A DNA stretch of 64,000 nucleotides from Pseudomonas sp. (GCA_030603065.1 JAUVYN010000001.1:1-64000), one strand, 5' to 3'; positions 1 to 12,216 are shown, numbered from the stretch's first letter. Program-made: numbers and translations. Notes: generated by a model not told the origin, from the letters alone.

Positions 1-1
1 C

Positions 2-1444
2 GGCATGCTGGAATTGACCGACGAGTTCGGTAGCTCCTGCCCACAGGCGGCCAGTCCGTTTGGCGAAGCCAGCACCAATGAAGATTGCCTTTACCTGAAC
101 GTGTACCGTCCTACCGAACCCGGCGACTACCCGGTGATGGTGTGGATTCACGGTGGCGCCTTCATCTACGGCTCCGGAGGCCCGAGCTACGAGCCCTCCC
201 GACTGGTTCAGGAAGGTGTCGTGGTTGTCACCCTCAACTACCGACTGGGTGCGCTGGGCTTCCTCCCACACACCGCTCTGGGTGATGCCAACTTCGGCCT
301 GCAGGATCAGCAATTGGCGCTCACGTGGGTGCGGGACAATATTGCGGCGTTCGACGGTGATCCGGACAATGTCACCATCTTCGGCGAATCGGCGGGTGGG
401 CACAGCGTCCTGAGCCAGCTCGCCTCTCCCGGTGCAGCGGGGCTGTTCCACAAGGCCATCGTTCAGAGCGGGTCGTATAACGGAGACCAGGTACCCCTGG
501 TATTTGGGCAGGCCTTTTTCGGAGGGCCCGTCATCGCGGAAACCGAGTGTGCCGGTGTTGCCAACGACGCGCTACTCGAATGCCTGCGCAAGCTGCCTGT
601 AGCGGAACTGCTGGCAGCCCCAGCAAGAGCCAATGTCTCCACCTTCATACCGGTTACCGGCCAGGGCACCTCGCTGCCGGTATCGATCAACACGGCCCTG
701 AGCAGTGGCGAAAACCTCAATGAAGTTCCCGTGCTGATGGGCAGCAACCTGAACGAGGGAACCCTGTTCAGCCTGCTCGAACTGGCGGCGGCCGAAGAGG
801 GTGCCCTGCCCTTCGTTGCGTCCGATGCGCATTATCAGGCTGCCGTCGCCAAGCTACTTTCAGAAGACGTTCGCGGGCTGGATGCCGCAGCGATTGCTGA
901 TTACTATCTGGTGCGGCAACCGGCGGTGCCTGTTCCGGAGCTGGAAACGCTGCGCCGCTTCAACGCCTATTCCGCAATCGGTACCGACTGGCGCTTCAAC
1001 TGCCCGAACAACCGGCAGTGGGAGCTACTGAACAACCGGGCCGACACCTGGGGTTACTGGTTCACCGACGTGAACGCACCGAGCATTCTGGGCGAACTGG
1101 AATCGCCGTTCCCGCTGGGCGCTTCGCACTCGTTCGAAATCCAATACGTGCTCAGTTCCACGGAAACGCTGGAAGAGCGTGGTGCCACCGAACAGCAGCT
1201 GGCCCTCGCCGACCGCATGGCCCGCTACTGGACGAACTTTGCCAAGTATGGTGACAACCCGGCGATTGGTCCGAATGGTACGGATGGAGCGTCGGAAGCC
1301 GTGGAATGGCCGCGATTCACTGCGAACGGCCAGATTCTGCGACTGGATACACCCACACCGGCTGCGGTGAACGTAGCCGACTTCCGCACCGTTCACCAGT
1401 GCGCTTACTGGGACAACCCGCCACTTCGGACACCTGCGCTGTAA
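2..1444 (+). CDS. Type-B carboxylesterase, 5' truncated by window edge
   Basis: This is an alpha/beta-hydrolase of the carboxylesterase type B family, which hydrolyses carboxylic esters. The open frame runs into the left edge, so the true start and any signal peptide lie outside; about 480 residues are visible. Counting from the Met at position 5, the oxyanion-hole motif HGGAF follows MVWI, the nucleophile sits in GESAGG (Ser129), the acid is probably the Glu in SNLNEG, and the His is in [11 protein letters not shown]. Paired cysteines around EDCLYLN are typical of the family. It is strikingly similar along its whole length to the esterase at 2838-4559 (shared stretches such as [16 protein letters not shown] and [10 protein letters not shown]), so the two are paralogues. 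It converges on the amidohydrolase gene. The substrate cannot be told from sequence. Confidence 0.9.
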   Translation, partial: GMLELTDEFGSSCPQAASPFGEASTNEDCLYLNVYRPTEPGDYPVMVWIHGGAFIYGSGGPSYEPSRLVQEGVVVVTLNYRLGALGFLPHTALGDANFGLQDQQLALTWVRDNIAAFDGDPDNVTIFGESAGGHSVLSQLASPGAAGLFHKAIVQSGSYNGDQVPLVFGQAFFGGPVIAETECAGVANDALLECLRKLPVAELLAAPARANVSTFIPVTGQGTSLPVSINTALSSGENLNEVPVLMGSNLNEGTLFSLLELAAAEEGALPFVASDAHYQAAVAKLLSEDVRGLDAAAIADYYLVRQPAVPVPELETLRRFNAYSAIGTDWRFNCPNNRQWELLNNRADTWGYWFTDVNAPSILGELESPFPLGASHSFEIQYVLSSTETLEERGATEQQLALADRMARYWTNFAKYGDNPAIGPNGTDGASEAVEWPRFTANGQILRLDTPTPAAVNVADFRTVHQCAYWDNPPLRTPAL

Positions 1445-1450
1445 CCTCCT

Positions 1451-1472
1451 GGGCGGCGGTTCTCCGTCGCCC
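1451..1472. terminator. Hairpin between convergent genes
   Basis: A 9-bp stem (GGGCGGCGG / CCGTCGCCC, one G-T pair) with a TTCT loop sits just after the esterase stop and reaches the stop of the opposing amidohydrolase gene. There is no T-tract, so intrinsic termination is plausible but not certain. Confidence 0.45.
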
Positions 1473-2491
1473 TACTCCCCTTTGGGCAGAATCGACAGAA
1501 AGTTCTCCCGCGCCACCTTCCTTGCAACATCCTCCGACAACGCGTCAAGAAACGGATCGAACGCCTGCAGGTTCCTTCCCTGATTACCGAACCGTCCCAC
1601 CACGTCCGAACCGATCATGAAGCGGTCCGGATACTTTTCTACCAATGCCACCCAATCGGGGTCCGGTTTGCCCTCGTCGTCCAGCAGGTAAGGCTCGAGC
1701 ACGGTCCACGACAGATCGATATACAGGTTCTGGTAGACGCCCAGCATCCGCTGAAGAGTTGGAAGGATAAAGTCCATCTTCTCCTGATGACGGTGAATCT
1801 CCTTACTGGTCCCGGCGTGCGCCCAGATGAAGCGAACCTTCGGATGCCTGCGAAGCGGCTCTTCGAACTCCTGCAGATACAACGGGTTGCGTTCGCGTTT
1901 TGAAGTAATGTTGCTGTGAACCATCACCGGCAGATCGAACTCTTCGGCAAGGAAATATACCCTCAGCATGGCTTCACTGTTCGCTCTTGGCGCGTCGCCA
2001 TGGGTAAGCGCGGTAAGGTCATCATGCCGCGTGAAGACTTCGCCGATACCCTGCCATAGGCCTGGGTACATCTCGAGCATCCGGCGAATGTGGGCATCGG
2101 CATTCTTGTCATTGGGGTTGAAGCCGGACAGGAAAGGGTGAAAGCGCTTGCGCTGGGAGTCGGATAGCCCGAGAAGCGCGTTGGCGAGGATCGCATCGGT
2201 GGCGCTGTACCAATAGGCCCCGGCATCATCGCCAGCGTAATAGCGAGGCCGCTTGGGCTCGTTTTCGTGCCATTTCTTGGCTACAGGAATACCGGCGATC
2301 ATGGCATGGTCGATGCGGGCTTCGTCCATCGCTTCCAGCAACTCCTCCATCCCGGCGCTTTCCTGAAAAAAGTCGACATAGTGCAGATGGGCATCGGTGT
2401 ACCGGTATTCCCGCGCCTGAGCAAGGCTGGTGAGCACCAATAGTCCAAGGAAAGACAGTGATATCGCTGTAACAGGTCGAGTGATAGCCAA
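1472..2491 (-). CDS. Secreted amidohydrolase-2 family metal-dependent hydrolase
   Basis: A 339-residue protein with a Sec signal peptide (hydrophobic stretch about residues 8-24, likely cleavage after AQA). The mature part is a TIM-barrel amidohydrolase of the Amidohydro_2 type: DAHLHY supplies the N-terminal metal-binding HxH, MVHSN and WAHAG fit later metal-binding strands, and GSDVVG fits the C-terminal catalytic Asp. Members of the family hydrolyse lactones or decarboxylate aromatic acids, but the substrate here is unknown. Export to the periplasm is unusual for the family and fits its neighbours, two exported or probably exported esterases. It is divergent from the esterase at 2838 and may share control through the 346-bp spacer. 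Confidence 0.8.
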   Translation of the reverse strand: MAITRPVTAISLSFLGLLVLTSLAQAREYRYTDAHLHYVDFFQESAGMEELLEAMDEARIDHAMIAGIPVAKKWHENEPKRPRYYAGDDAGAYWYSATDAILANALLGLSDSQRKRFHPFLSGFNPNDKNADAHIRRMLEMYPGLWQGIGEVFTRHDDLTALTHGDAPRANSEAMLRVYFLAEEFDLPVMVHSNITSKRERNPLYLQEFEEPLRRHPKVRFIWAHAGTSKEIHRHQEKMDFILPTLQRMLGVYQNLYIDLSWTVLEPYLLDDEGKPDPDWVALVEKYPDRFMIGSDVVGRFGNQGRNLQAFDPFLDALSEDVARKVARENFLSILPKGE

Positions 2492-2837
2492 GCGGGCCTC
2501 CGTGCAAATGAACGCAACGCAAAGCAGACCGCGAATAGCGCGCGCGGTTCAGATACCTGCCGTGCCGTAAGTGCGGTGCCGCACCGGTCCCGGACGACAA
2601 TCACTACTGTGATTGCCTCAAGCCCCCATCGATGAATAATCCAGACTCTGCGCACAACCCGCGTCCGAACCCGATGCTCTCTGGCTTCGCGCAGTTTGGT
2701 CGGAGATGAACATGACGCCCTGCGTGAAAAGGCTTAACCCAAACGGGTGAGCGCAGCTTTCACCACGGGTCATCTACTGTACCAAGGTGGAGCGGTCCAG
2801 GCGGCTTTGCGAACGATAACAACAAGGATGACTATGC
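2492..2837. other. Divergent intergenic region (amidohydrolase / esterase)
   Basis: The 346 bp between the two divergent starts contain no credible gene. The only marked structure is an inverted repeat at 2571-2584 (GTGCGG-TG-CCGCAC) overlapping a second one (CGGTG-CCG-CACCG), which could be an operator. No convincing sigma-70 promoter was found. Confidence 0.4.
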
Positions 2838-4559
2838 ATGAACGAAAAGAATTCCCTTTTTGAAATCCCTTTGGTGAAAACGCTGGCGGTCGCCATCATG
2901 GCTGCCACCCTCAGTGCCTGCCTGTCCGGAGGCGGTGGTGGTTCGTCCAGTGCTCCCCCTCCTACTGGCGATCCGACGACGGAGGATCCGGCAGATGGCG
3001 ATGACGGTTCATCACCCTCACCCGACCCCGAGACGCCTGTCGATCCTCTGGCAGTCGACACGGCTCAGGGTGAAGTGATCGGTATCGAGTTGATGGGCAT
3101 GCGGGTCTTTCGTGGCATACCCTATGCCGGGCAACCACAGCGGTTCGCCGCGCCGGAGCCGCCTGCCGTGCGCACCGAGCCACTTCAGCTGAGCACCGCC
3201 TTCGGCTTGCCCTGTGCCCAGCCCGGCGGCACCTTCGGTCAGTTGAATTACAATGAAGATTGCCTGAACCTGAACATCTATGCCCCTACCGCACCTGGGA
3301 CTTATCCGGTAATGGTCTGGATACATGGCGGGTCACTTACCACGGGGTCAGGCGGTGCGTCCTATGAGCCTGCGCAACTGGTCGAAAAAGGCGTCGTCGT
3401 GGTGACCATCAATTATCGACTTGGCGCGCTCGGCTTCCTTCCACATGTCAGCCTGGCCGACGCTGAGGGAGCCTACGGCAACTATGGCCTCATGGATCAG
3501 CAGGAATCGCTTCGCTGGATCCAGGACAATATCAGTGGTTTTGGCGGCGATCCAACTAACGTCACCATCTTCGGCGAATCAGCGGGTGGACACAGTGTGC
3601 TGAGCCTGGTCGCATCACCCGCATCCAGCGGACTGTTCCACAAGGCCATCTCGCAAAGTGGCTCCTACAATTCGGCACAGCTATCGCTTGCTGCTGGCCA
3701 GGCGACCTTTGGTAATCCCTTCGTTGTCGCCACCGGTTGCGCGAACGCCCTGGACGTCGGTCGCTGCCTTCGCGAGCTGCCAGTCCGCACGATTATCGAG
3801 AATCAGGCAGGCAGTTATCTCCCCGTTCACGGCGGTGGTATTCTGCCACGCTCGATAGATGCGGCGTTCACCGCCAACCTACCGAATGCGGTGCCCATGA
3901 TCCTGGGCAGCAACCAGGATGAAGGCAGATTGTTTGTGGGAATCCAGCAACTCACGTCGCCAACGACCGAAGAAAATTATCTGGAGAGAGTCGAGGCACT
4001 GCTGATCACGGATCAAAATCCGTTTGAACGAGCCGCGATAGCGAACGCTTACCTGGGAAGGGTCGTCGAACAGGAAGTGGCTACTGCTGACTCAGCGACA
4101 CGCTACCCACTCGCACTGGCGGCAATCCAGACCGATTGGCGCTTCAACTGTCCAAATGCCCGGCAGTGGGTACAGCTCGATCAGCGTGACGTGCCTGTCT
4201 GGGGGTACTGGTTCGTCGACCGTACAGCACCCAGCATAGTGCCCGCCGACCCAGGCTTCAGCTGGGGCGCGGCCCACGCCTTTGAAATCCAGTATGTTCT
4301 GGCAAATCGAACCACATTGGTGAACCGTGGAGCGACCGAAGCGCAGTTGGAACTGGCTGAACGCATGGCCACCTATTGGACCAACTTTGCCAAATATGGC
4401 GACCCTAATGAAACGGACGGGGCTGCCGAGGCCGTGAGATGGGACCCATACCGCGAGTCGCGCACAGTCATGGCATTGGACCCCGCTGCAGCCTATCAGA
4501 CTCCGGCAAGCAGTTTCGGTCGCTATCACAACTGCGTGTACTGGGACGCGCCGCTCTAA
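2838..4559 (+). CDS. Type-B carboxylesterase, predicted lipoprotein
   Basis: A 573-residue carboxylesterase. The N-terminus is a lipoprotein signal: a hydrophobic segment followed by LSAC, the lipid-modified Cys being about residue 30, then a Gly/Ser/Pro/Asp-rich linker to about residue 75. The hydrolase domain carries HGGSL (oxyanion hole), GESAGG with nucleophile Ser248, Glu362 in NQDEG and His480 in GAAHAFEIQYV, a complete Ser-Glu-His triad. It should sit in the outer membrane or at the cell surface and cleave carboxylic esters. It is a clear paralogue of the truncated esterase at the left edge. An amidohydrolase gene lies between the two, suggesting duplication followed by rearrangement or insertion. 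Substrate unknown. Confidence 0.9.
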   Translation: MNEKNSLFEIPLVKTLAVAIMAATLSACLSGGGGGSSSAPPPTGDPTTEDPADGDDGSSPSPDPETPVDPLAVDTAQGEVIGIELMGMRVFRGIPYAGQPQRFAAPEPPAVRTEPLQLSTAFGLPCAQPGGTFGQLNYNEDCLNLNIYAPTAPGTYPVMVWIHGGSLTTGSGGASYEPAQLVEKGVVVVTINYRLGALGFLPHVSLADAEGAYGNYGLMDQQESLRWIQDNISGFGGDPTNVTIFGESAGGHSVLSLVASPASSGLFHKAISQSGSYNSAQLSLAAGQATFGNPFVVATGCANALDVGRCLRELPVRTIIENQAGSYLPVHGGGILPRSIDAAFTANLPNAVPMILGSNQDEGRLFVGIQQLTSPTTEENYLERVEALLITDQNPFERAAIANAYLGRVVEQEVATADSATRYPLALAAIQTDWRFNCPNARQWVQLDQRDVPVWGYWFVDRTAPSIVPADPGFSWGAAHAFEIQYVLANRTTLVNRGATEAQLELAERMATYWTNFAKYGDPNETDGAAEAVRWDPYRESRTVMALDPAAAYQTPASSFGRYHNCVYWDAPL

Positions 4560-4577
4560 CCTGTTTGATCTGTCGTG

Positions 4578-4599
4578 CATAGGCCCTACGGGGCCTATG
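4578..4599. terminator. Perfect 9-bp hairpin between convergent genes
   Basis: CATAGGCCC-TACG-GGGCCTATG lies between the esterase stop and the opposing TetR gene. The T-run is poor (TCCGTTTCC on the plus strand), so it is probably a bidirectional terminator of modest strength. Confidence 0.6.
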
Positions 4600-4669
4600 T
4601 CCGTTTCCTCTGAGCAGCCTTGCAGTCAGTAGCTCCGCAAAAAGGTCATCCCTCCCATGCTACGAAACC

Positions 4670-5317
4670 TCAGCTGGATACCGGGGTTTCAGCGTCCTTG
4701 CGGCGCTTGGAGCGATTGCCCATGCGCACGCCGATGTCGGTCAGGAAACGCATGTAGCCATCCTTGTCCTTGATTACTTCCTGCCAGAATGGCGAGTGAT
4801 ACATCGACATCGCCCCGTGAACCAGTGCCCAGGCGGCGCAATAGTGAAAGTACGCCGGCACGTCCTCGAGCTTGCCGTTGTCGATCCTTTGCTGAATGAC
4901 GCCGGTCAGGTGGTTGAAATTCGAGGCGCGGATAGCGTGGAGCTGCTCCACCATCTCGGGCATCTGATTGGTTTTAACGACCTTCTCCTCCAACCGGTCA
5001 AAAAGCCGGTAACGATCAGGATCGCTCATACGAAAGGCGAAGTACTCGCGAGCCAGCGCCTCCTTGTCACGCTCGATGGTTTCGGAGTGCAGTAACTCGG
5101 CAAGATCGCGCTCGTAATCCAGCATCAGACGCAGATAGATCTCTGCCTTGGACTTGAAGTGCTTGTAGATGGTCCCTTTGCCGATACCCACCTCGTCGGC
5201 AATCATCTCTACCGTGACACTGTCTTCACCCTGCTCCAGAAACAACCGCAACGCCGTATCCAGAATTTCCTGCTCGCGCCGTCGGAACTCGCGAACCTTG
5301 CGTGATTCTTTCTGCAT
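4670..5317 (-). CDS. TetR/AcrR-family transcriptional regulator
   Basis: A 215-residue regulator. The N-terminal TetR helix-turn-helix covers about residues 12-57; TVEMIADEV followed by GKGTIYKHF is the recognition region. The C-terminal helical ligand domain is not diagnostic. By position it matches the TetR gene next to tatD/pilZ in Pseudomonas (PA2957 in P. aeruginosa). It is a single-gene unit on the minus strand, convergent with the esterase, so there is no direct evidence that it controls that gene. Ligand and targets unknown. Confidence 0.85.
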   Translation of the reverse strand: MQKESRKVREFRRREQEILDTALRLFLEQGEDSVTVEMIADEVGIGKGTIYKHFKSKAEIYLRLMLDYERDLAELLHSETIERDKEALAREYFAFRMSDPDRYRLFDRLEEKVVKTNQMPEMVEQLHAIRASNFNHLTGVIQQRIDNGKLEDVPAYFHYCAAWALVHGAMSMYHSPFWQEVIKDKDGYMRFLTDIGVRMGNRSKRRKDAETPVSS

Positions 5318-5587
5318 GACCCACCCGAATGTGACTAACTACCGGGCATTATGCCAATTTCATGACCCAATGCCCATTACTGGTTACGAGCTGACTCATT
5401 ATTCGCAAACGATCGCGGATTGCCCGGTGAGAGCTGAAGCAGAAACTCTGGCTTCGAAAGCGAGCTCGTGAGCCAAGGCCGCGCGCTAGACGCACCGCTC
5501 AGAAACCGCGGCATCTGTAACAGCGGTTCACGATAAGCGTTCGTTAAAAGTATTCCAAATGGGTTTATAAAAGGCGGCCGTATCGCC

Positions 5588-5615
5588 TTGAAAGCCTGAC
5601 GATCTGACCGATACT
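5588..5615 (+). promoter_or_regulatory. Promoter of the small RNA
   Basis: TTGAAA (5588-5593), a 16-bp spacer and GATACT (5610-5615) form a good promoter whose predicted start is near 5622, at the first base of the first stem-loop. RgsA of Pseudomonas is known to depend on RpoS; the -10 element would be compatible with that. Confidence 0.55.
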
Positions 5616-5621
5616 GGAGTT

Positions 5622-5728
5622 CAGAAGCGCCGTTTCCCCCGAACGGTACTTCTGCGAGCAGACCGACTGCTCTTGTAACACTCCTAATGGTCTTGGCCCG
5701 AATTCGCCCCAGAATTCGGGTTTTTTTT
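5622..5728 (+). ncRNA. rgsA: Small RNA, probable RgsA (P16)
   Basis: About 107 nt of structured sequence lie next to tatD, the position of the RgsA/P16 sRNA in Pseudomonas. Stem 1 is 5622-5654: CAGAAG pairs with CTTCTG and CCGTT with AACGG. Stem 2 is 5656-5672 (GAGCAG-ACCGA-CTGCTC). It ends in a textbook terminator. No open reading frame fits the segment. RgsA is an Hfq-associated, RpoS-dependent stress RNA. The structure is seen directly; the identity rests on position, size and architecture, since no alignment could be run. Confidence 0.75.
5697..5728 (+). terminator. Rho-independent terminator of the sRNA
   Basis: CCCGAATTC, a 6-nt loop, GAATTCGGG and eight T residues. A perfect 9-bp stem with a long T-tract, oriented plus. 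Confidence 0.92.
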
Positions 5729-5757
5729 AGCCTTGTGTGTGGAGCGTGGGTGGTGGC

Positions 5758-6534
5758 TCAGGCAGCCAGAGGGAATAGACGGATAAAATTGTCAGAGGTT
5801 TGCTGGCAGAACTGCTCGAAGGTCATCCCCCGCAGCTCGGCAAGATGCCGGGCGACTTCACAAACGTATTGCGGCTCGTTGGACTTGCCTCGAAACGGAA
5901 CGGGAGCGAGATAGGGAGAGTCTGTCTCGACCAGAATCCGATCGGCTGGCACCCGACGCGCGACTTCGCGCAGAGACTCTGCGTTGCGAAAGGTGACGAT
6001 ACCCGAGAATGAAATGTAGTAGCCCATGTCCAGCGCTGTGCGGGCCATGTCCCAGTCCTCGGTAAAGCAGTGCAGCACACCAGCCTGCGGCAGCGCAGCC
6101 TCACGTAGCAGTGCAAGGGTGTCCGCGCGGGCCTCTCGGGTATGGATGATCACCGGCTTTCCGGTAAGCTTAGCCGCTTCGAGGTGGCATGCAAACGAGG
6201 CCTGCTGCTGGCGCGCCATTTCTGGCTGGTAATGATAGTCCAGGCCGGTTTCACCTATCGCCACCACCCGCGGGTGGTCCAGATTTGCCAGCAGCCAGGT
6301 CAAATCTGCGGGCTCTTCACGGGCAAGATCGAGCGGGTGGATGCCAATGCTGCAATAGACGTCGTCGTAAAGCTCGGCGAGCTCACGAACGGTTGGCGCA
6401 TTCGCCGTATCGACGCCGATGCACAGGAAACGGGAGACACCACGCTGCCTGGCCGCATCGAGTGCCGCATCCAGAGAGCCTTGATAGGGTGTCAGATCAA
6501 GACGATCGAGGTGACAGTGGGAATCGATCAGCAT
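5758..6534 (-). CDS. tatD: TatD-family metal-dependent DNase
   Basis: A 258-residue TatD-type hydrolase, a TIM-barrel metalloenzyme with 3'-5' exonuclease activity implicated in DNA repair and turnover. The start chosen is the Met of MLIDSHCHLDRL (6534), which puts the metal-binding HxH at residues 6 and 8; an upstream in-frame Met at 6621 would add 29 unrelated residues and overlap pilZ. Further metal ligands are in IGETGLDYHY, IIHTREA and ETDSPYL. It is the last gene of the holB-pilZ-tatD series and starts 2 bp after the pilZ stop, so translation is likely coupled. Confidence 0.92.
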   Translation of the reverse strand: MLIDSHCHLDRLDLTPYQGSLDAALDAARQRGVSRFLCIGVDTANAPTVRELAELYDDVYCSIGIHPLDLAREEPADLTWLLANLDHPRVVAIGETGLDYHYQPEMARQQQASFACHLEAAKLTGKPVIIHTREARADTLALLREAALPQAGVLHCFTEDWDMARTALDMGYYISFSGIVTFRNAESLREVARRVPADRILVETDSPYLAPVPFRGKSNEPQYVCEVARHLAELRGMTFEQFCQQTSDNFIRLFPLAA

Positions 6535-6535
6535 A

Positions 6536-6892
6536 TTACATGGTATGGGTCGGACGGTCTGACTTGAGCGCCCCGGCCAGGTAGGTTTCGATCTTGCTGC
6601 GCGCGGTGTTGTCCTGGTCACTGAACTGAACGCCGATACCCGCCGCTCGGTTGCCCTGGGCTCCCTTGGGAGTCACCCAGATGACCTTGCCAGCCACCGG
6701 AATCTTCTCCGGCTCATCCATGAGATTGAGCAGCATGAAGACTTCATCGCCAGGCCGATAGCTCTTGTTGGTCGGGATGAACAGTCCACCGTGTTTGACG
6801 AAAGGCATATACGCCGCATAGAGCACGGACTTGTCCTTGATGGTCAAGGACAGGATACCGTTGCGCGGCCCCGGTGCCGTCGGATTGCTCAT
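6536..6892 (-). CDS. pilZ: Type IV pilus assembly protein PilZ
   Basis: A 118-residue single-domain PilZ protein. In Pseudomonas and Xanthomonas this founding PilZ is needed for type IV pilus biogenesis, acting with PilB and the c-di-GMP receptor FimX. It lacks the N-terminal RxxxR motif, so it is not expected to bind c-di-GMP itself, as known for the family. Context (holB upstream, tatD downstream) is the classic arrangement. Confidence 0.93.
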   Translation of the reverse strand: MSNPTAPGPRNGILSLTIKDKSVLYAAYMPFVKHGGLFIPTNKSYRPGDEVFMLLNLMDEPEKIPVAGKVIWVTPKGAQGNRAAGIGVQFSDQDNTARSKIETYLAGALKSDRPTHTM

Positions 6893-6928
6893 TGTCGCTG
6901 GATCCCTGTCGAGTACACGTTTGAGAGG

Positions 6929-9645
<2,717 letters not shown>

Positions 9646-9649
<4 letters not shown>

Positions 9650-10476
9650 GTAAATACCTGCGCTGCGATAGCTTGTACCGCTCGAGTTTGAGCCCCGACT
9701 CCCCAGCGTTTATTCTCCAGGGCCACGACAGGCCACACCCCGAACATGCTGTTACAGCAGAACACCTCACTGCTCGCGTGAAGCTCTTCAAGACTCAAGT
9801 CCCGCTGCACAACCCGAAGGCCTCCTGCAGCGAGACGGTCTATCAGAAAGTCACGCATAACACCCTGCACCCCACTCTCATCAAGGCTCGGCGTGACCCA
9901 GGTTCCATCCAGATGCACAAAGATGTTGCTCATGGTGCACTCGATTACCCTGCCCTGCCAATCGCGCATCAGCCCTTCAGCAAAGGCATCGCCCTGCCAT
10001 TCAGCACGGGCCAGCACCTGCTCGAGCCGGTTAAGATGCTTGATGCCAGCGAGCAGTGGCTGGAGTCCCAGACGAGTCGTACAGGGAAACAGGCTGATCC
10101 CGTCGAGGGCGCGCTCCGGCGGATAGCTGGGCGCCGGTGCAGCGAGCAGAATGCGGGTGAACCGGGGATCAGTCGGCAGCGCATAACCACGCTGCGAGAG
10201 GCCACGGGTCAGGATCAGCTTGAGGACGCCGTCGCCTGCGGATCGAGCCATCTGCTCCGCTTCGGCGCGAATTAACGGGATGTCCGCATGCATGCGCAAG
10301 CGGAGCGCGCCGAGCTCGAGCCGAGCGAAGTGATAATCCCCCAACGGCAGCCTGCCTTCGACCACGCGCATGGTCTCGAACAGGCCGTCGCCGTAGGCCA
10401 GCCCCCGATCCTGAACAGCCAGTTGGCTGGTCGCTATACCGTTGACCAGGCAGGCTGTGGGCGTCGCGGCTGGCAT
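9646..10476 (-). CDS. pabC: Aminodeoxychorismate lyase
   Basis: A PLP-dependent fold-IV enzyme that converts 4-amino-4-deoxychorismate to p-aminobenzoate for folate synthesis. The start is taken at 10476 (276 residues, 10 bp after fabF), since the longer frame from 10527 would begin inside fabF. It shows the family features DRGLAYGDGLFET at the N-terminus, the PLP lysine in GIKHLNRLEQ, and the C-terminal SNIFVHLDG segment. It sits between fabF and mltG as in enteric bacteria and pseudomonads. Confidence 0.93.
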
Positions 10477-10486
10477 GAGATTCAGG

Positions 10487-11728
10487 TCATCCGTGACGAC
10501 GGAAGACCAGACTGCCGTTGGTGCCACCGAACCCGAAGGAGTTCGATACCACGACCTCCAGGGGGCGCTGCTGAGCCTGGTTCGCGACGTAGTCCAGGTC
10601 GCATCCCTCGTCGGGATTGTCCAGATTGATGGTGGGCGGCGCTACCTGATCGCGAAGAGCGAGGACACTGAAAATAGCCTCGACAGCACCAGCCGCGCCG
10701 AGCAGGTGACCGGTCATGGACTTGGTCGAACTGATCGCCAGCCGGCCAGCATGATCTCCGAATACGGACTTGACCGCCCGGGTCTCTGCGAGGTCGCCGG
10801 CCATGGTCGATGTTCCATGGGCGTTGATGTATCCCACGGCATCGGGATTGACGCCTGCATCGCGCAGCGCGTTGCGCATGCACTGTGCTCCACCGCGACC
10901 GTCTTCCGGAGGAGCTGTCATGTGAAACGCATCGCCGCTCATACCGAAACCGATCAACTCGGCATAGATCTTCGCGCCGCGTGCCTTGGCCTGTTCGTAC
11001 TCCTCGAGCAGCATCGCGCCGGCACCATCGGACAGCACGAAGCCATCACGATCACGGTCCCACGGGCGGCTCGCCGCCTGCGGATCCTCATTGCGTGTCG
11101 AAAGCGCCCGGGCGGCACTGAAACCGCCGAGACCGAGGCCACTGGTAGCCATCTCCGAGCCACCGGCAATCATCACATCGGCCTCGCCGTAAGCGATGTT
11201 GCGTGCTGCCATCCCAATGCTGTGAGTGCCAGTAGTGCACGCGGTGGTCAGTGCGTAGTTCGGGCCCTGTAAACCGTACTGGATCGAAAGATAGCCAGCG
11301 ACCATGTTGATGATGGAGCCAGGAACGAAGAACGGCGAAATACGCCGCGGGCCGCTGTTCAGCAGCAGTTCGTGATTTTTCTCGATATTGGTCAGCCCGC
11401 CGATTCCCGACCCCATCGAAACGCCGATACGGTCTCGATTCTCGTCAGTGACTTCAAGACCTGAATCGCGAAGTGCCTGTATGCAGGCTGCGACGCCATA
11501 TTGGATGAACAGATCGAGCTTGCGGGCCTCTTTCGGCGCCATATAGGGCTCGATATCGAAGTCGCGAATCGATCCGCCGAAGCGAGTGCCGAACGCACTG
11601 ACGTCCATATGCTCGATAGGGCCGATGCCGCTCTTGCCTGCCAGAGCTGCATCCCAACTACTATCCACGGTGTTACCCAGGGGTGACAGCATGCCCAGGC
11701 CGGTTACCACGACGCGTCTGCGCGACAC
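10487..11728 (-). CDS. fabF: Beta-ketoacyl-ACP synthase II
   Basis: KAS II, 413 residues, which elongates acyl-ACP with malonyl-ACP. The start is a GTG at 11728 preceded by AAGGAG; the longer frame from 11773 lacks family similarity in its first 15 residues. The active-site Cys164 is in [18 protein letters not shown] and [14 protein letters not shown] supply the catalytic histidines and the Lys. It lies downstream of acpP, from which it is separated by a strong terminator, so it probably has its own promoter or depends on read-through. Confidence 0.95.
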   Translation of the reverse strand: MSRRRVVVTGLGMLSPLGNTVDSSWDAALAGKSGIGPIEHMDVSAFGTRFGGSIRDFDIEPYMAPKEARKLDLFIQYGVAACIQALRDSGLEVTDENRDRIGVSMGSGIGGLTNIEKNHELLLNSGPRRISPFFVPGSIINMVAGYLSIQYGLQGPNYALTTACTTGTHSIGMAARNIAYGEADVMIAGGSEMATSGLGLGGFSAARALSTRNEDPQAASRPWDRDRDGFVLSDGAGAMLLEEYEQAKARGAKIYAELIGFGMSGDAFHMTAPPEDGRGGAQCMRNALRDAGVNPDAVGYINAHGTSTMAGDLAETRAVKSVFGDHAGRLAISSTKSMTGHLLGAAGAVEAIFSVLALRDQVAPPTINLDNPDEGCDLDYVANQAQQRPLEVVVSNSFGFGGTNGSLVFRRHG

Positions 11729-11867
11729 AGGAAACTCCTTATTTCTGCTCTCGAATATGCCGGCGCGGCCCATGGCCGCCTGAAAACCCGCGTATTGTCC
11801 GCATAAAGCCGCCCGCCGGCAACTCGAAAGCGCAACGACGCTTTACGGTTCGACATCTACAGAAAAG

Positions 11868-11906
11868 AAAAAAGCCGCAGTCTCGACTCGAGCTGCGGCT
11901 TTTTTT
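11868..11906 (-). terminator. Rho-independent terminator after acpP
   Basis: AGCCGCAG and CTGCGGCT arms flank a 12-nt loop, with A-run and T-run on the two sides, so it works on either strand; on the minus strand it ends the acpP transcript before fabF. This allows acpP to be expressed far above its neighbours. Confidence 0.88.
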
Positions 11907-11929
11907 GAACCTGACGACAGGCGAGGCGC

Positions 11930-12166
11930 TTACTTCTGATGCGCGTTCACGTAGTCGATAGCTTCCTGAACGGTGGTGATCTTCTCGGCTTCTTCATCCG
12001 GAATCTCGGTCTCGAACTCTTCTTCGAGAGCCATCACCAGCTCGACGGTGTCGAGGGAGTCAGCGCCAAGATCTTCAACGAAAGAAGCGCTATTGGTCAC
12101 TTCTTCTTCCTTCACACCGAGCTGCTCGGCAACGATTTTCTTGACGCGTTCTTCGATGGTACTCAT
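11930..12166 (-). CDS. acpP: Acyl carrier protein
   Basis: A 78-residue, highly acidic ACP. The 4'-phosphopantetheine attachment site is Ser37 in [12 protein letters not shown]. It carries acyl chains for fatty acid, lipid A and acyl-homoserine-lactone synthesis. It has a strong promoter of its own just upstream and a strong terminator just downstream, consistent with its being one of the most abundant proteins in the cell. Confidence 0.98.
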   Translation of the reverse strand: MSTIEERVKKIVAEQLGVKEEEVTNSASFVEDLGADSLDTVELVMALEEEFETEIPDEEAEKITTVQEAIDYVNAHQK

Positions 12167-12216
12167 ACCTTGTTCTCACTCCTATTTGCAGTTCCGAGAA
12201 GCCGGACTGCGGGTAG

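Larger units (their letters stand above)
5318..5757. other. Intergenic region holding an sRNA gene
   Basis: This 440-bp gap between the TetR start and the tatD stop has no protein gene. Its right-hand part contains a complete sRNA unit (promoter, two stem-loops, terminator), described separately. The left part (5318-5560) would contain the TetR promoter, but no strong match was found. Confidence 0.6.

Noticed and set aside
6535..6621. An upstream Met for tatD adding 29 residues
   Set aside because: The extra residues show no TatD similarity and overlap pilZ; the internal Met directly precedes the conserved start of the domain.
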